A stretch of DNA of 64,000 nt, from positions 1 through 64,000 of the forward strand of contig NZ_JAAKEL010000016.1 of assembly GCF_011039205.1 (NCBI RefSeq), read 5' to 3'. Of the stretch, positions 35,806-44,333 are shown one piece after another. The stretch is from Dysgonomonas sp. ZJ279 (GTDB lineage: Bacteria > Bacteroidota > Bacteroidia > Bacteroidales > Dysgonomonadaceae). Made by a program: the position numbers and the translations under genes. Position 1 is the first letter of the stretch; every line of letters starts with the position of its first letter. The notes under the pieces were generated by a model that saw nothing but the letters and a program-made list of their open reading frames with translations, was not told the DNA's origin and ran no database searches.

Positions 35806-36267
35806 ATGAAAATAGCAATCGGTTGCGATGAAGCAGCATACAGCCTAAAGGTTGAGCTGATTAAACATTTAGATAGTAAAGGTATCGAAGTCAAAGATTT
35901 CGGAGCCAATGCCGGAGAGGTAGTTTTATACCCCGATGTGGCAGTAGCAGTAGCTCGGTCTGTTGCAAATGGCGAATTCGAGCGGGCAGTTTTGGTCTGT
36001 GGCACAGGAATAGGCATGGCTATTACAGCCAATAAAGTTCCGGGAGTAAGAGCTGCTGTTTGTCACGATCCATTTTCAGCTCAGCGTGCCCGTAAGAGCA
36101 ACGATGCACAGATTATTTGCTTCGGAGAGAGAGTTATCGGTGTAGAACTGGCTAAAAATCTGCTTGATATTTGGTTAGAATCCGAATTCGGTGGTGGAGG
36201 TTCGACATCTAAAGTAGAGCTAATCGCTCAATATGAACACGAGTTTATGAAAGAAATAGCAAAGTAA
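35806..36267 (+). CDS. RpiB/LacAB-type sugar-phosphate isomerase 1
   Basis: The 153-residue protein belongs to the RpiB family: MKIAIGCDEAAYSLK, active-site cysteine 65 in VLVCGTGIGMAI, and SNDAQIICFGERVIG. The start reads CDEAAY where ribose-5-phosphate isomerases read DHAG(Y/F), a change seen in the erythrulose-4-phosphate/erythrose-4-phosphate isomerase branch (DerI/EryI). It is 21 bp after dhaL and 8 bp before the transketolase gene. I infer D-erythrulose 4-phosphate to D-erythrose 4-phosphate as its reaction; a pentose phosphate is the alternative. Confidence 0.8.
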   Translation: MKIAIGCDEAAYSLKVELIKHLDSKGIEVKDFGANAGEVVLYPDVAVAVARSVANGEFERAVLVCGTGIGMAITANKVPGVRAAVCHDPFSAQRARKSNDAQIICFGERVIGVELAKNLLDIWLESEFGGGGSTSKVELIAQYEHEFMKEIAK

Positions 36268-36275
36268 GAAAAAGT

Positions 36276-38303
36276 ATGAATGATATAAACACAATAAGTA
36301 AGGCAGCCGATAATATCCGCTTGTTATCGGCCGCAATGGTTGAAAAGGCCAAATCGGGACATCCTGGAGGAGCAATGGGAGGTGCCGATTTTATCAACGT
36401 CCTTTTTTCCGAATATATCGAATACGATCCTCTAAATCCGGAGTGGGAAAATCGTGACCGCTTCTTTCTCGACCCCGGACACATGTCGCCCATGTTGTAC
36501 TCTACACTGGCGTTGACCGGCAAATTCAGCATTGATGATCTTAAACAGTTTCGTCAGTGGGGAAGCGTAACACCCGGGCATCCCGAGAGGGATTTGTCAA
36601 GAGGGATCGAAAATACATCGGGTCCTCTGGGGCAGGGGCATACATTTGCTGTTGGAGCTTCAATAGCTGCAAAATTTTTACAACATCGCTTCGGAGAAAT
36701 AATGAGTCATAAAATTTATACTTTTATTTCAGACGGAGGAGTTCAGGAAGAAATTTCGCAAGGAGCAGGCAGAATTGCCGGGCATTTAGGGTTAAACAAC
36801 CTGATTATGTTTTATGATTCGAACGGTATACAATTATCTACCGAAACCAGCGAAGTTACCCAAGAAGATGTAGCCGCAAAATATAAAGCCTGGGGATGGC
36901 GTGTAATAGAGATCGACGGACATAATATTGCTCAGATAAGAGCTGCATTAGACGGTGCTAAATCCGAAAAAGAAAAACCGACTCTTATCATCGGGAAAAC
37001 AATTATGGGTAAAGGAGCATGCAAGTTCGATGGATCGAGCATGGAAGGTACAACAGCTACTCACGGGCAACCGTTGAGTGCAGCAGGTGCATGTTTCGAT
37101 TCCACTATCAAAAATTTGGGAGGTGACCCTTCCGATCCTTTTGCTATTTTTCCCGAAACAGAAATGCTTTATGCCAAGCGTACGTCAGAACTGAATACAA
37201 TAGTTGCCCGCAAAAAAGTTGAAAAATCAGTTTGGGCAAAAGCCAATCCCGAGTTGAAAGTTAAACTCACATCTTGGTTTGCAGGAGAGTTGCCTGTTAT
37301 CGATTGGGGAAATATCGAACAAAAGGCCGATCAGGCAACACGTACAGCTTCGTCCACCGTTTTAGGAGTACTGGCAAAGGGGATAGAAAACATGATCGTT
37401 TCGTCCGCCGATCTTTCTAATTCTGACAAGACAGATGGTTTCTTGAAATGTACGCGCAGTATACAAAAAAACGATTTTGGGGGAAAATTTCTTCAAGCAG
37501 GTGTTTGCGAACTTACAATGGCTTGTCTTTGTATCGGTATGACTCTGCATGGAGGTGTAGTAACGGCTTGCGGAACATTCTTTGTGTTCTCGGATTATAT
37601 GAAACCTGCTGTCCGCATGGCGGCACTAATGGAAATACCTATTAAGTTTATTTGGACACACGATGCTTTTCGTGTAGGTGAAGACGGACCGACACACGAA
37701 CCCGTTGAGCACGAAGCCCAGATACGTTTAATGGAAAAACTTCAGAATCACAGTGGACAAAACTCGATGCTTGTTCTCCGTCCGGCAGATGTAACTGAAA
37801 CAACCATGGCGTGGAAAATGGCAATGGAGAACAAAAAAACACCTTCGGCATTAATCCTTTCGCGTCAAAACATCAACGATCTGCCACCACACGCAAACCG
37901 CTATAAAGAGGCATTGGAGGCTCAAAAAGGAGCGTATATTGTTTGTGAAAATGACAGATACGACGTAATTCTTCTAGCCTCGGGTTCAGAGGTGTCTACC
38001 TTGGTAGATGCTGCCAATATTTTGAAAGATAAAGGTATTAAATCGAGGATTGTATCTGTCCCATCCGAAGGCTTATTTCGTTCTCAAAGCAAAGAATATC
38101 AAGAATCTGTAATCCCGGCAGATAAAAAAATATTCGGGCTTACAGCAGGCTTATCTGTCACCCTCGAAGGCTTAGTAGGAAACAATGGTAAGGTATGGGG
38201 ATTGAATTCTTTCGGTTTTTCTGCACCATATACTGTCCTTGATGAAAAGCTTGGTTTCACAGCTATTCAGGTGGCGAGACAAATTGAAAATCTCTTGAAT
38301 TAA
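36276..38303 (+). CDS. tkt: Transketolase
   Basis: The 675-residue single-chain enzyme transfers two-carbon units between sugar phosphates. It shows KSGHPGGAMGGADF near residue 27, the thiamine-diphosphate motif SDGGVQEEISQGA ending in NNLIMFYDSNG, the pyrimidine domain HDAFRVGEDGPTHEPVEH and LRPADVTET. The motif GDGCLMEG of common transketolases is replaced by SDGGVQEE, which suggests a specialised second copy. The gene follows rpiB directly. It would use erythrose 4-phosphate as acceptor in the proposed pathway. Confidence 0.93.
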   Translation: MNDINTISKAADNIRLLSAAMVEKAKSGHPGGAMGGADFINVLFSEYIEYDPLNPEWENRDRFFLDPGHMSPMLYSTLALTGKFSIDDLKQFRQWGSVTPGHPERDLSRGIENTSGPLGQGHTFAVGASIAAKFLQHRFGEIMSHKIYTFISDGGVQEEISQGAGRIAGHLGLNNLIMFYDSNGIQLSTETSEVTQEDVAAKYKAWGWRVIEIDGHNIAQIRAALDGAKSEKEKPTLIIGKTIMGKGACKFDGSSMEGTTATHGQPLSAAGACFDSTIKNLGGDPSDPFAIFPETEMLYAKRTSELNTIVARKKVEKSVWAKANPELKVKLTSWFAGELPVIDWGNIEQKADQATRTASSTVLGVLAKGIENMIVSSADLSNSDKTDGFLKCTRSIQKNDFGGKFLQAGVCELTMACLCIGMTLHGGVVTACGTFFVFSDYMKPAVRMAALMEIPIKFIWTHDAFRVGEDGPTHEPVEHEAQIRLMEKLQNHSGQNSMLVLRPADVTETTMAWKMAMENKKTPSALILSRQNINDLPPHANRYKEALEAQKGAYIVCENDRYDVILLASGSEVSTLVDAANILKDKGIKSRIVSVPSEGLFRSQSKEYQESVIPADKKIFGLTAGLSVTLEGLVGNNGKVWGLNSFGFSAPYTVLDEKLGFTAIQVARQIENLLN

Positions 38304-38344
38304 TTTGAATATACTCCGGTATTAACCTATATCTAATAAAGACC

Positions 38345-39142
38345 ATGAAATATTTAAAATCCATACTAGTGCATATTGCTATAATAGCAAGTATGTGTTC
38401 GGTGTACGCCCAAGATATGGACGAGGAAAACCTATCGCTCACCAGTAGTAATAATATAGGAGGTAGTATTCAATTAAAAACAATGCATCTTTGGCGTGGA
38501 ATTGAGGTTTCGGATGAAGTTTCGGTCACCTCAGACATTTATCTCAAAACCAAGAATGATGCCTTCAGGTTTGGTATATGGAATGGTATGGGCATAAATG
38601 GTAATTTTAAAGAATTTAATTACTATGGAAGCTTCAAGCGATCGGGTTTTGAGGTTTCCCTTTGGGATATCTATAATTTTTCTCCGGGTGCTACTTACAA
38701 TAATGAGGAAGCATTCAATTACAAAGCCAGAGAAACCGGACATTTTTTCGATTTGAGATTATCGTATCATTTTCAAAAGAACTTTCCCTTAAGGCTTTTC
38801 TGGGCTACCATACTATATGGACGAGATCGTGATATTCTGAACGAAAGAAACAGATATTCATCCTATTTCGAAATAGAATATCCTGTATACTTTCACGATG
38901 GGTATACTCTCGATGCAGGTATAGGGGGAGCGTTTGCTTTGGTGAAAGGTAACGATATAAATGGCGAAAAGACAAAGGCACATTTTTATGGTGAAAAACC
39001 TAATGTGGTAAATATTCATTTACGCCTCTCCAAAATCTTTAAATTAGGGAATTATAGCTTACCGGTTATTCTTATGCCCATGTGGAATCCCGAAAAAAAC
39101 TACATGAATATGGAGGTATCATTGCAATTGCTTTCTTTTTAA
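38345..39142 (+). CDS. Outer-membrane beta-barrel protein of the polyol cluster
   Basis: The 265-residue protein has a signal peptide ending VYAQ (about residue 23) and a mature part of amphipathic beta strands with aromatic girdles (FRFGIWNGMGINGNF, then RLFWATILYGRDRD) and a closing strand NMEVSLQLLSF. I do not recognise a named family. Between the transketolase and permease genes, it is a reasonable candidate for the outer-membrane pore of the substrate; this rests on position alone. Confidence 0.65.
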   Translation: MKYLKSILVHIAIIASMCSVYAQDMDEENLSLTSSNNIGGSIQLKTMHLWRGIEVSDEVSVTSDIYLKTKNDAFRFGIWNGMGINGNFKEFNYYGSFKRSGFEVSLWDIYNFSPGATYNNEEAFNYKARETGHFFDLRLSYHFQKNFPLRLFWATILYGRDRDILNERNRYSSYFEIEYPVYFHDGYTLDAGIGGAFALVKGNDINGEKTKAHFYGEKPNVVNIHLRLSKIFKLGNYSLPVILMPMWNPEKNYMNMEVSLQLLSF

Positions 39143-39233
39143 ATTATAATTAACGCCAGTCAATAGTTGAATTGTCTGTAACAAACATTTCAACTATTGA
39201 TTCGCATAAATATCTTTTTAATATAATAATACC

Positions 39234-40535
39234 ATGGAAAAATACAAAGAGAATATTTTAGATAGAATTGGTATTCCACATGCTTTGGCATGGGGATACC
39301 TGGGGATACTCATTTTTATGATGGGAGACGGAGTTGAACAGGGTTGGTTGAGTAAATATTTGATAGATGGTGGACTGACCGAAGCCGAATCGGCTCTTGT
39401 ATTTACAGTATATGGAGTTACTATTGGCATATCTTCTTGGCTTTCGGGCGTTCTGTCTGATATGTGGGGTGTAAGAAGGACAATGTTCTACGGACTGATA
39501 ATTTATCTGCTCGGAGTCATCGGTTTTGTAAGTATTGGTTTGGGAGGGTTCAATTTTGCTCTTATGCTGATTATGTACGGAATCAAAGGCTTTGGCTATC
39601 CTCTGTTTGCCTATACCTTCCTTGTATGGATCGCTAAAAAATCTCCCGGTTCGATGCTCGGAAAAGCCGTAGGTTGGTTTTGGTTTGTATTTACCGGAGG
39701 ATTAAGCGTATTAGGAGCAATATATGCAAGTTGGGCGACAACGGCGATCGGTTATATTCCAACCCTGTGGTCGGCTGTTATATGGGCATTGATAGGTGCA
39801 TTGTTTGCACTGGTTTTTATGAAATTCAAAACAAAAAATGAGACTGAAAAAGCCCCCTCTGAGAAGGCTACTATGAATGGTTTGTTCAATGGATTTACAA
39901 TTATAAAAAAAGAACCTAAAGTTGGTATTGCCGGTATTATACGGTTAATCAATACTATAACTCTATTTGGTTTCCCTGTTTTTATGCCCTTGTATATGGA
40001 GGGAGTGGGATTTACAGAGTCGGAATGGCTTCATATATGGGCTGTAGCTGTTGGAGGTAACATTATTTTTAACCTAATATTCGGCTTTGTCGGCGATATG
40101 ATCGGTTGGAGAAAAACTATTATGTGGTTCGGATGTGTAGGATGTACAATTACAACGCTGTTGTTTTATTATTCTGCTCAGATTTTCCCCAATAATATAA
40201 TTTTTGTAATGATCTGCGGATTCCTTTGGGGAATGACTCTTGCCGGATATGTACCATTATCTGCACTTGTACCTTCGCTAGTGAAGGAAGAAAAAGGAGC
40301 GGCAATGTCGATTCTTAATCTCGGTGCAGGTCTGTCGGCCTTTTTAGGTCCGGCAATCATTGGTATCGTCTATTGGCTTGGAGGTAGCGGTACAGTTATT
40401 ATCTGGACATTTGCTGCCTTATATATCATTACAGCTTTTTTGAGCCGCTTTATTGCTCTCCCCGAAGAAAAGTTAGGAACCCCAAGACAAATACGTAAAT
40501 TGGAATTGGCACAGTTAAAATTGACAGAAAAATGA
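39234..40535 (+). CDS. MFS permease of the polyol (RbtT/DalT) type
   Basis: The 433-residue protein has twelve membrane segments. The N-terminal run ALAWGYLGILIFMMGDGVEQ, the loop SGVLSDMWGVRRTMFYG and GDMIGWRKTIMWFG in the second half are characteristic of the ribitol/arabitol transporter group of the major facilitator superfamily. It would import the sugar alcohol across the inner membrane by proton symport. The stop overlaps the start of the second rpiB gene (ATGA), showing tight coupling. Confidence 0.85.
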   Translation: MEKYKENILDRIGIPHALAWGYLGILIFMMGDGVEQGWLSKYLIDGGLTEAESALVFTVYGVTIGISSWLSGVLSDMWGVRRTMFYGLIIYLLGVIGFVSIGLGGFNFALMLIMYGIKGFGYPLFAYTFLVWIAKKSPGSMLGKAVGWFWFVFTGGLSVLGAIYASWATTAIGYIPTLWSAVIWALIGALFALVFMKFKTKNETEKAPSEKATMNGLFNGFTIIKKEPKVGIAGIIRLINTITLFGFPVFMPLYMEGVGFTESEWLHIWAVAVGGNIIFNLIFGFVGDMIGWRKTIMWFGCVGCTITTLLFYYSAQIFPNNIIFVMICGFLWGMTLAGYVPLSALVPSLVKEEKGAAMSILNLGAGLSAFLGPAIIGIVYWLGGSGTVIIWTFAALYIITAFLSRFIALPEEKLGTPRQIRKLELAQLKLTEK

Positions 40536-40972
40536 GTAGTCTTGTAGGTTTGGCATCTGATCATGCCGGTTTCGGATTAAAACAATATGTGAAATCTTTT
40601 TTACTTGAAAACAGTTTCGAGTGTGAAGACTTCGGTACTGATGACGAATCTAGTTGCGATTACCCCGATTTTGCACATAAGTTAGCTTTCGCTATTGAGA
40701 AAGGGCATTGCAATTGGGGTATTGCGATATGTGGTAGTGGTAACGGAATCAATATTACTTTAAATAAGCATCAATCAATTCGTTCGGCACTATGTTGGCT
40801 ACCCGAAATTGCATTACTTGCACGACAACACAATGATGCTAATGTTTTGGTTTTACCCGCTCGTTTCATTTCAGAAGAAGATTCAGTGCCGATAATAAGG
40901 AGTTTCATGGAAGGTTGTTTCGAGGGAGAAAGACATCAAACGAGAATAGATAAAATAAAGCTTAATACATAG
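40532..40972 (+). CDS. rpiB: Ribose-5-phosphate isomerase B-type protein 2
   Basis: The 146-residue protein is closer to true RpiB than the first copy: LASDHAGFGLKQYV, active-site cysteine in ICGSGNGINI (about 70), and ARQHNDANVLVLPARFIS. It interconverts ribose and ribulose 5-phosphate in known relatives. Having two RpiB-family enzymes in one unit suggests one for the pathway-specific tetrose or ketose phosphate and one for the pentose pool. It overlaps the permease gene by 4 bp and is followed by a terminator. Confidence 0.88.
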   Translation: MSSLVGLASDHAGFGLKQYVKSFLLENSFECEDFGTDDESSCDYPDFAHKLAFAIEKGHCNWGIAICGSGNGINITLNKHQSIRSALCWLPEIALLARQHNDANVLVLPARFISEEDSVPIIRSFMEGCFEGERHQTRIDKIKLNT

Positions 40973-41000
40973 TTTCGTTGATATTTATAAATATTTTGTT

Positions 41001-41036
41001 AGTATAGTGGTTGACTAGTAGATCAACCACTATACT
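41001..41036 (+). terminator. Strong intrinsic terminator of the polyol operon
   Basis: AGTATAGTGGTTGA (41001-41014) pairs perfectly with TCAACCACTATACT (41023-41036), 8-base loop, then GTTTATTTTTAAT. It ends the unit 29 bp after the second rpiB and only 23 bp before ribB. Confidence 0.88.
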
Positions 41037-41059
41037 GTTTATTTTTAATATAAAATAAT

Positions 41060-41680
41060 ATGATAAGTAAGATTGAAGAGGTTCTGGAAGATTTGTGTGC
41101 AGGAAAGATAATAATTGTGGTAGACGACGAAGATAGAGAAAACGAGGGAGACTTTGTTGTTGCTGCCGAGATGATAACGCCGGAAACGGTAAATTTCATG
41201 CTGCATAAAGGCAGAGGGATTTTATGCGTTTCTCTTCCTGAAGAAAGGTGTGTGAAATTAGAATTACCCATGATGGAAAGGAATAATACATCATTACTTG
41301 GCACACCTTTTACTGTTTCTGTGGATTTACTTGGAGAGGGATTTTCTACAGGGGTATCCTCTAGTGAAAGATCTGCTACAATAAAAGCTTTAGTAGATTC
41401 AGATACTAAACCCTCGGATCTAGGACGCCCGGGACATATATTTCCTTTAAAAGCACGAACGGGTGGGGTGTTGGAACGCCAAGGCCATACCGAAGCTGTT
41501 GGCGATTTGATGCGTTTCGCAGGACTGGAACCAGTTGGGGCTCTGATTGAAATTATGAACAATGATGGAAGTATGGCACGAATGCCTGAATTAATAAAGC
41601 TTGCCAAAGAATACAATTTGAAGATTGTAACTATTGCTGATATTATTGAATATCGGCATAAATATTCAAGCTCTAATTAA
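41060..41680 (+). CDS. ribB: 3,4-dihydroxy-2-butanone 4-phosphate synthase, stand-alone
   Basis: The 206-residue protein is RibB alone, without the GTP cyclohydrolase II half that many Bacteroidetes carry (RibBA). Active-site features are DDEDRENEGDFVVAAE, STGVSSSERSATI, DLGRPGHIFPLKAR, RQGHTEAVGDLM and GALIEIMNNDGSMAR. It turns ribulose 5-phosphate into the four-carbon riboflavin precursor and formate. No FMN riboswitch is visible in front of it. The upstream terminator leaves little room for its own promoter, so read-through from the polyol operon is possible. Confidence 0.92.
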   Translation: MISKIEEVLEDLCAGKIIIVVDDEDRENEGDFVVAAEMITPETVNFMLHKGRGILCVSLPEERCVKLELPMMERNNTSLLGTPFTVSVDLLGEGFSTGVSSSERSATIKALVDSDTKPSDLGRPGHIFPLKARTGGVLERQGHTEAVGDLMRFAGLEPVGALIEIMNNDGSMARMPELIKLAKEYNLKIVTIADIIEYRHKYSSSN

Positions 41681-41689
41681 CTATGCCAA

Positions 41690-42000
41690 TCAGTAGTTGA
41701 ATTATACCACACGTTCTGTTTTTCTGCTGTACCTCTGCCGAAGTTTGTTTTTCATTTTGCCTTGATGCAAAACGAAAAAAAATAAAGACTGTGCCTCTTC
41801 GCACAACCAATATGTGTTTGAAAGCGAAAACAAAAAAACTGCGTTTGACACAGCTATCTTTTTGTTTTTTTTACGCTTTCTTCCCATACCGAGTCCCCCG
41901 TGTAACCGGCAAGGTCGGCAAACCTGACGGGCGAAAGCAAAGCCGACATTTATTTCGGGGGTAAGCCATCCATTCAACGATGCGGTCGTTAAGATTAAAA
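41690..42000. other. Structured non-coding block at the edge of the second mobile region
   Basis: No gene is supported. A nested stem pair stands out: CCCCCG (41895-41900) with CGGGGG (41956-41961) enclosing GTCGGC (41914-41919) with GCCGAC (41942-41947). The wording GTAACCGGCAAGGTCGGC and GGGCGAAAGCAAAGCCGAC is, from memory, recurrent in Bacteroidetes conjugative elements. A weak minus-strand frame of 91 codons crosses it, with a low-complexity product I reject. Confidence 0.4.
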
Positions 42001-42096
42001 TGTAAAGAGTCCGATAGGACGACTTATTTTATTCCGACTGCAAGTTGTGGCTAGGAACAAATTTTATCTCGTAATAGGTGAGTGGTTAATTCGACT

Positions 42097-42228
42097 ATGT
42101 TACTTACAACCACTACGAGTTCTTTCCTGAAAACTAAGGCTCAAAACGAAATACAATGGATTAGCAAGGTTAAGGATATATCGGAAAACAACTTTGTCGT
42201 TATTCCATGGAATGAAGTTGTAGAGTAA
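42097..42228 (+). pseudogene. 3' fragment of a gene, possibly an ArsA-like ATPase
   Basis: A 43-codon frame ends AQNEIQWISKVKDISENNFV and VIPWNEVVE. It begins with a low-complexity MLLTTTTSS and looks like the tail of a larger protein. The EIxWIxKVxxIS-NxFxVIPW pattern reminds me of the C-terminus of bacterial arsenical pump ATPases, which would fit the nearby ars genes; I am not certain. Its last codons (P-N-VVE-stop) are repeated at 47598-47624 as part of the flanking direct repeat. Confidence 0.35.
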
Positions 42229-42414
42229 AGATGATTTTTCATTACTTATATAGAACTAATTATAAGTACGCCGTATCAATATTTCGGTAATGAATGGTAA
42301 GTTTTGTTTCAAAAATAGCTTTGACCCGATTAGGAGCCAACCTTAATAAGTCATTTGATCTTTTATGTTAATTGCCTCCACTTTTTAGTGGAGGTATATT
42401 TATTGTCATTTTTT
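42203..42414. repeat. Direct repeat, left copy, flanking the ars segment
   Basis: About 210 bp starting TTCC and AAGTTGT and running through CATTACTTATAT, AACTAATTATAAGTA, GAATGGTAAGTTTTGTTTC and TAGCTTTGACCCGAT is present again at 47597-47810 with roughly 85-90 percent identity by eye. It includes a terminator-like hairpin, CCTCCAC (42375-42381) with GTGGAGG (42388-42394). The two copies enclose the truncated integrase, HEPN relic and ars operon. Confidence 0.88.
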
Positions 42415-42705
42415 TATTTACTAGTGAGATTTTCTGACAGCAAGTTTATCTGAAATCAATTCAGATTGTCTTTCTTCTTATCTTTCAATAGTTGGTTTAA
42501 AATTTTAGGACAAAATGTTTGCTTGTAAAATAAAAAATGATTATTCTTACCATATAATTATCTGTATAACAAATAGATGGATTGATCGAAAACAGTGGAT
42601 GAAAAATCGTTACCAATTCGTTACCATCAATTATTTTGCTGCTTATATTTTACTGATTATCATGCAATTATAAAGGTTTACATCCGACCCTAGACAAAGT
42701 AAGAC

Positions 42706-42738
42706 AAACTCCTGTAAATGATTCATTTGCGGGAGTTT
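42706..42738 (+). terminator. Hairpin with T-run upstream of the truncated integrase
   Basis: AAACTCCTGTAAATG (42706-42720) pairs with CATTTGCGGGAGTTT (42724-42738) with mismatches only in the middle, then TTTGTTT. Such hairpins often precede Bacteroidetes integrase genes near attachment sites. Bases 42415-42705 and 42739-42941 contain nothing else clear. Confidence 0.6.
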
Positions 42739-42941
42739 TTTGTTTCCACCCAAGACATCCCTAAGACATTAAAATACCAGATTCGGACAAAGATTCGTTG
42801 CCAAATCGTACCCAAAAACAGCCCTTTTGATTATGGGTACGATTTAGAGTTTAAGTCCTTGATTTGTAGCATATTGTCTATGTTTTGTACACCCTGATTA
42901 TACAAGTAATTAGTAGTTTTACAAACAAAAAAGTAAATAGT

Positions 42942-43739
42942 ATGAAGGCAACTTTCAGAACACTTTTCTTTCTGAGAAAAGACCGTCCGAACAGTAACGG
43001 GCTTGTACCGATTTTAGTCAGGATAACTGTAAACGGCGATACAGCCCAGTTCAATACAAAACTGGAAGTAAATCCTGATATGTGGGATATAAAACTCGGT
43101 AAGGCAAAAGGCAGAACCGCAGAAGCAATCAACCTGAACTTAGTAATAGACAATTTACGTGCAAAGATGTTTTCCATTTATAATAAATTATTGGAAACAA
43201 AAGGCTATGCTTTGCCTGAAAGTATAAAAAACATCTTAAAAGGTATAGATCCCGAAAGAAAAACACTTCTTCAGTATTTCACCATACATAATGAGCAATA
43301 CAAACTCAAAGTCGGAAATACAACCAGCCGGATAACTTATTCAAGATACGAACTGACCAAAGAACGTATTGAGAAGTTTATTAAAAAGGAATATAAGCTA
43401 TCTGATATTCCACTTCCTGAAATAGATTTCCTATTTGTGGAGAAATTTTACCTCTTACTGCGTAACGATCATGATTGCAGTAATAATACTGCCATGAAAT
43501 TTATTCAGCGGTTCAGGTCTGTATTTACTTTCAGTATTAACTTAGGAGCTGAAGTGAAAATAAATCCTTTCGCAAATTTTAAATTCCATAATGAGAAGGT
43601 TCATCGGGAAGTTTTGACGCAGGAAGAAATTGATACCATATATAGAAAAGAGTTCCTGACAGAAAGATTAAGTCAGATAAGAGATGTCTTTATTTTTATG
43701 TGTTATACGGGATTATCATACATAGATGTACTTCGATGA
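42942..43739 (+). pseudogene. Tyrosine recombinase truncated in its catalytic domain
   Basis: From the ATG at 42942 (MKATFRTLFFLRKDRP) the frame gives 265 residues: arm-binding domain, SAM-like domain (about 110-200) and the start of the catalytic domain up to FMCYTGLSYIDVLR, then stop. The catalytic lysine, HxxR, GH and tyrosine are all missing; full relatives are about 410 residues. The cut coincides with the start of a HEPN relic in another frame, so a deletion joined the two genes. It cannot recombine DNA. Confidence 0.9.
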
Positions 43740-44145
43740 CAAATTTGATAAAGCAAATGATTTTTTCAGAAGTGCCCGTCATGATATCGCAGATGAAAAA
43801 TACCAAATGTGTTCTTTTCATATCCACCAAGCCTGTGAAAACTATTACTATTCTATCCGTTTGGCTTTTACGCTGAGAAGTAGTACACAACAGAACCTGA
43901 CTAAACTGGCTGCGTCTATTAAAGGTCATTAGCCTGATCTGGCTAATGTTTTTCCTAATAATTCGGTGGAAGAAAAACGACTTTTCAATCTGGTAAAGGA
44001 TGCTTCTATAGAGGCGAGATATAATCCGAAATTTATAGTTACTAAAGAGGATATTGATGCTCTTATTCCGAAAGTCGAGTTACTGAGGGATATTACTAAA
44101 CGTATTTGTGAATTGAAGATCGGGGAGTATGGGGAGATGGAGTAG
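43726..44145 (+). pseudogene. HEPN-domain relic fused behind the truncated integrase
   Basis: The frame reads YFDDKFDKANDFFRSARHDI, SFHIHQACENYYYSIRLAFT and stops at TAG 43930; it continues in the same frame with VEEKRLFNLVKDASIEARYN, then VTKEDIDALIPKVELLRDIT to TAG 44143-44145. It matches the HEPN half (about residues 160-296) of the intact fusion at 3050-3940. The nucleotidyltransferase half is absent. Two lesions (5' deletion, internal stop) make it non-functional. Confidence 0.9.
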
Positions 44146-44278
44146 AGGAAGTAATATATTAATTATCAAAATATTATCATATTAAACTTTAACCTATCTT
44201 TAGCCTGCATCTGACTATCTCTTTTATTTCCGTTTGTTTGTCTCATTGAGAAACTTCAAATAATTACTATAATTTTTA

Positions 44279-44314
44279 TTTTGCAATTTGAATATTGTTC
44301 GTATATTTGCGAAC
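44279..44314 (+). promoter_or_regulatory. arsR promoter with overlapping operator
   Basis: A textbook Bacteroidetes promoter: TTTTG at 44279-44283 and -7 box TATATTTG at 44302-44309. The -7 box lies inside an inverted repeat, GTTCG (44297-44301) and CGAAC (44310-44314). A repressor bound there would cover the -7 element directly. Confidence 0.7.
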
Positions 44315-44333
44315 TACAAATAATAAATATCTT

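Noticed and set aside
41037-41059. FMN riboswitch before ribB
   Set aside because: Only 23 bases separate the terminator from the start codon, and no RFN-element blocks are present.
41702-41977. 91-codon minus-strand frame
   Set aside because: Low-complexity basic product across a nested stem region; more likely non-coding.
43726-43932. 68-residue HEPN protein as a functional small gene
   Set aside because: Homology continues after the stop to 44145 and the 5' half is missing; it is a relic.
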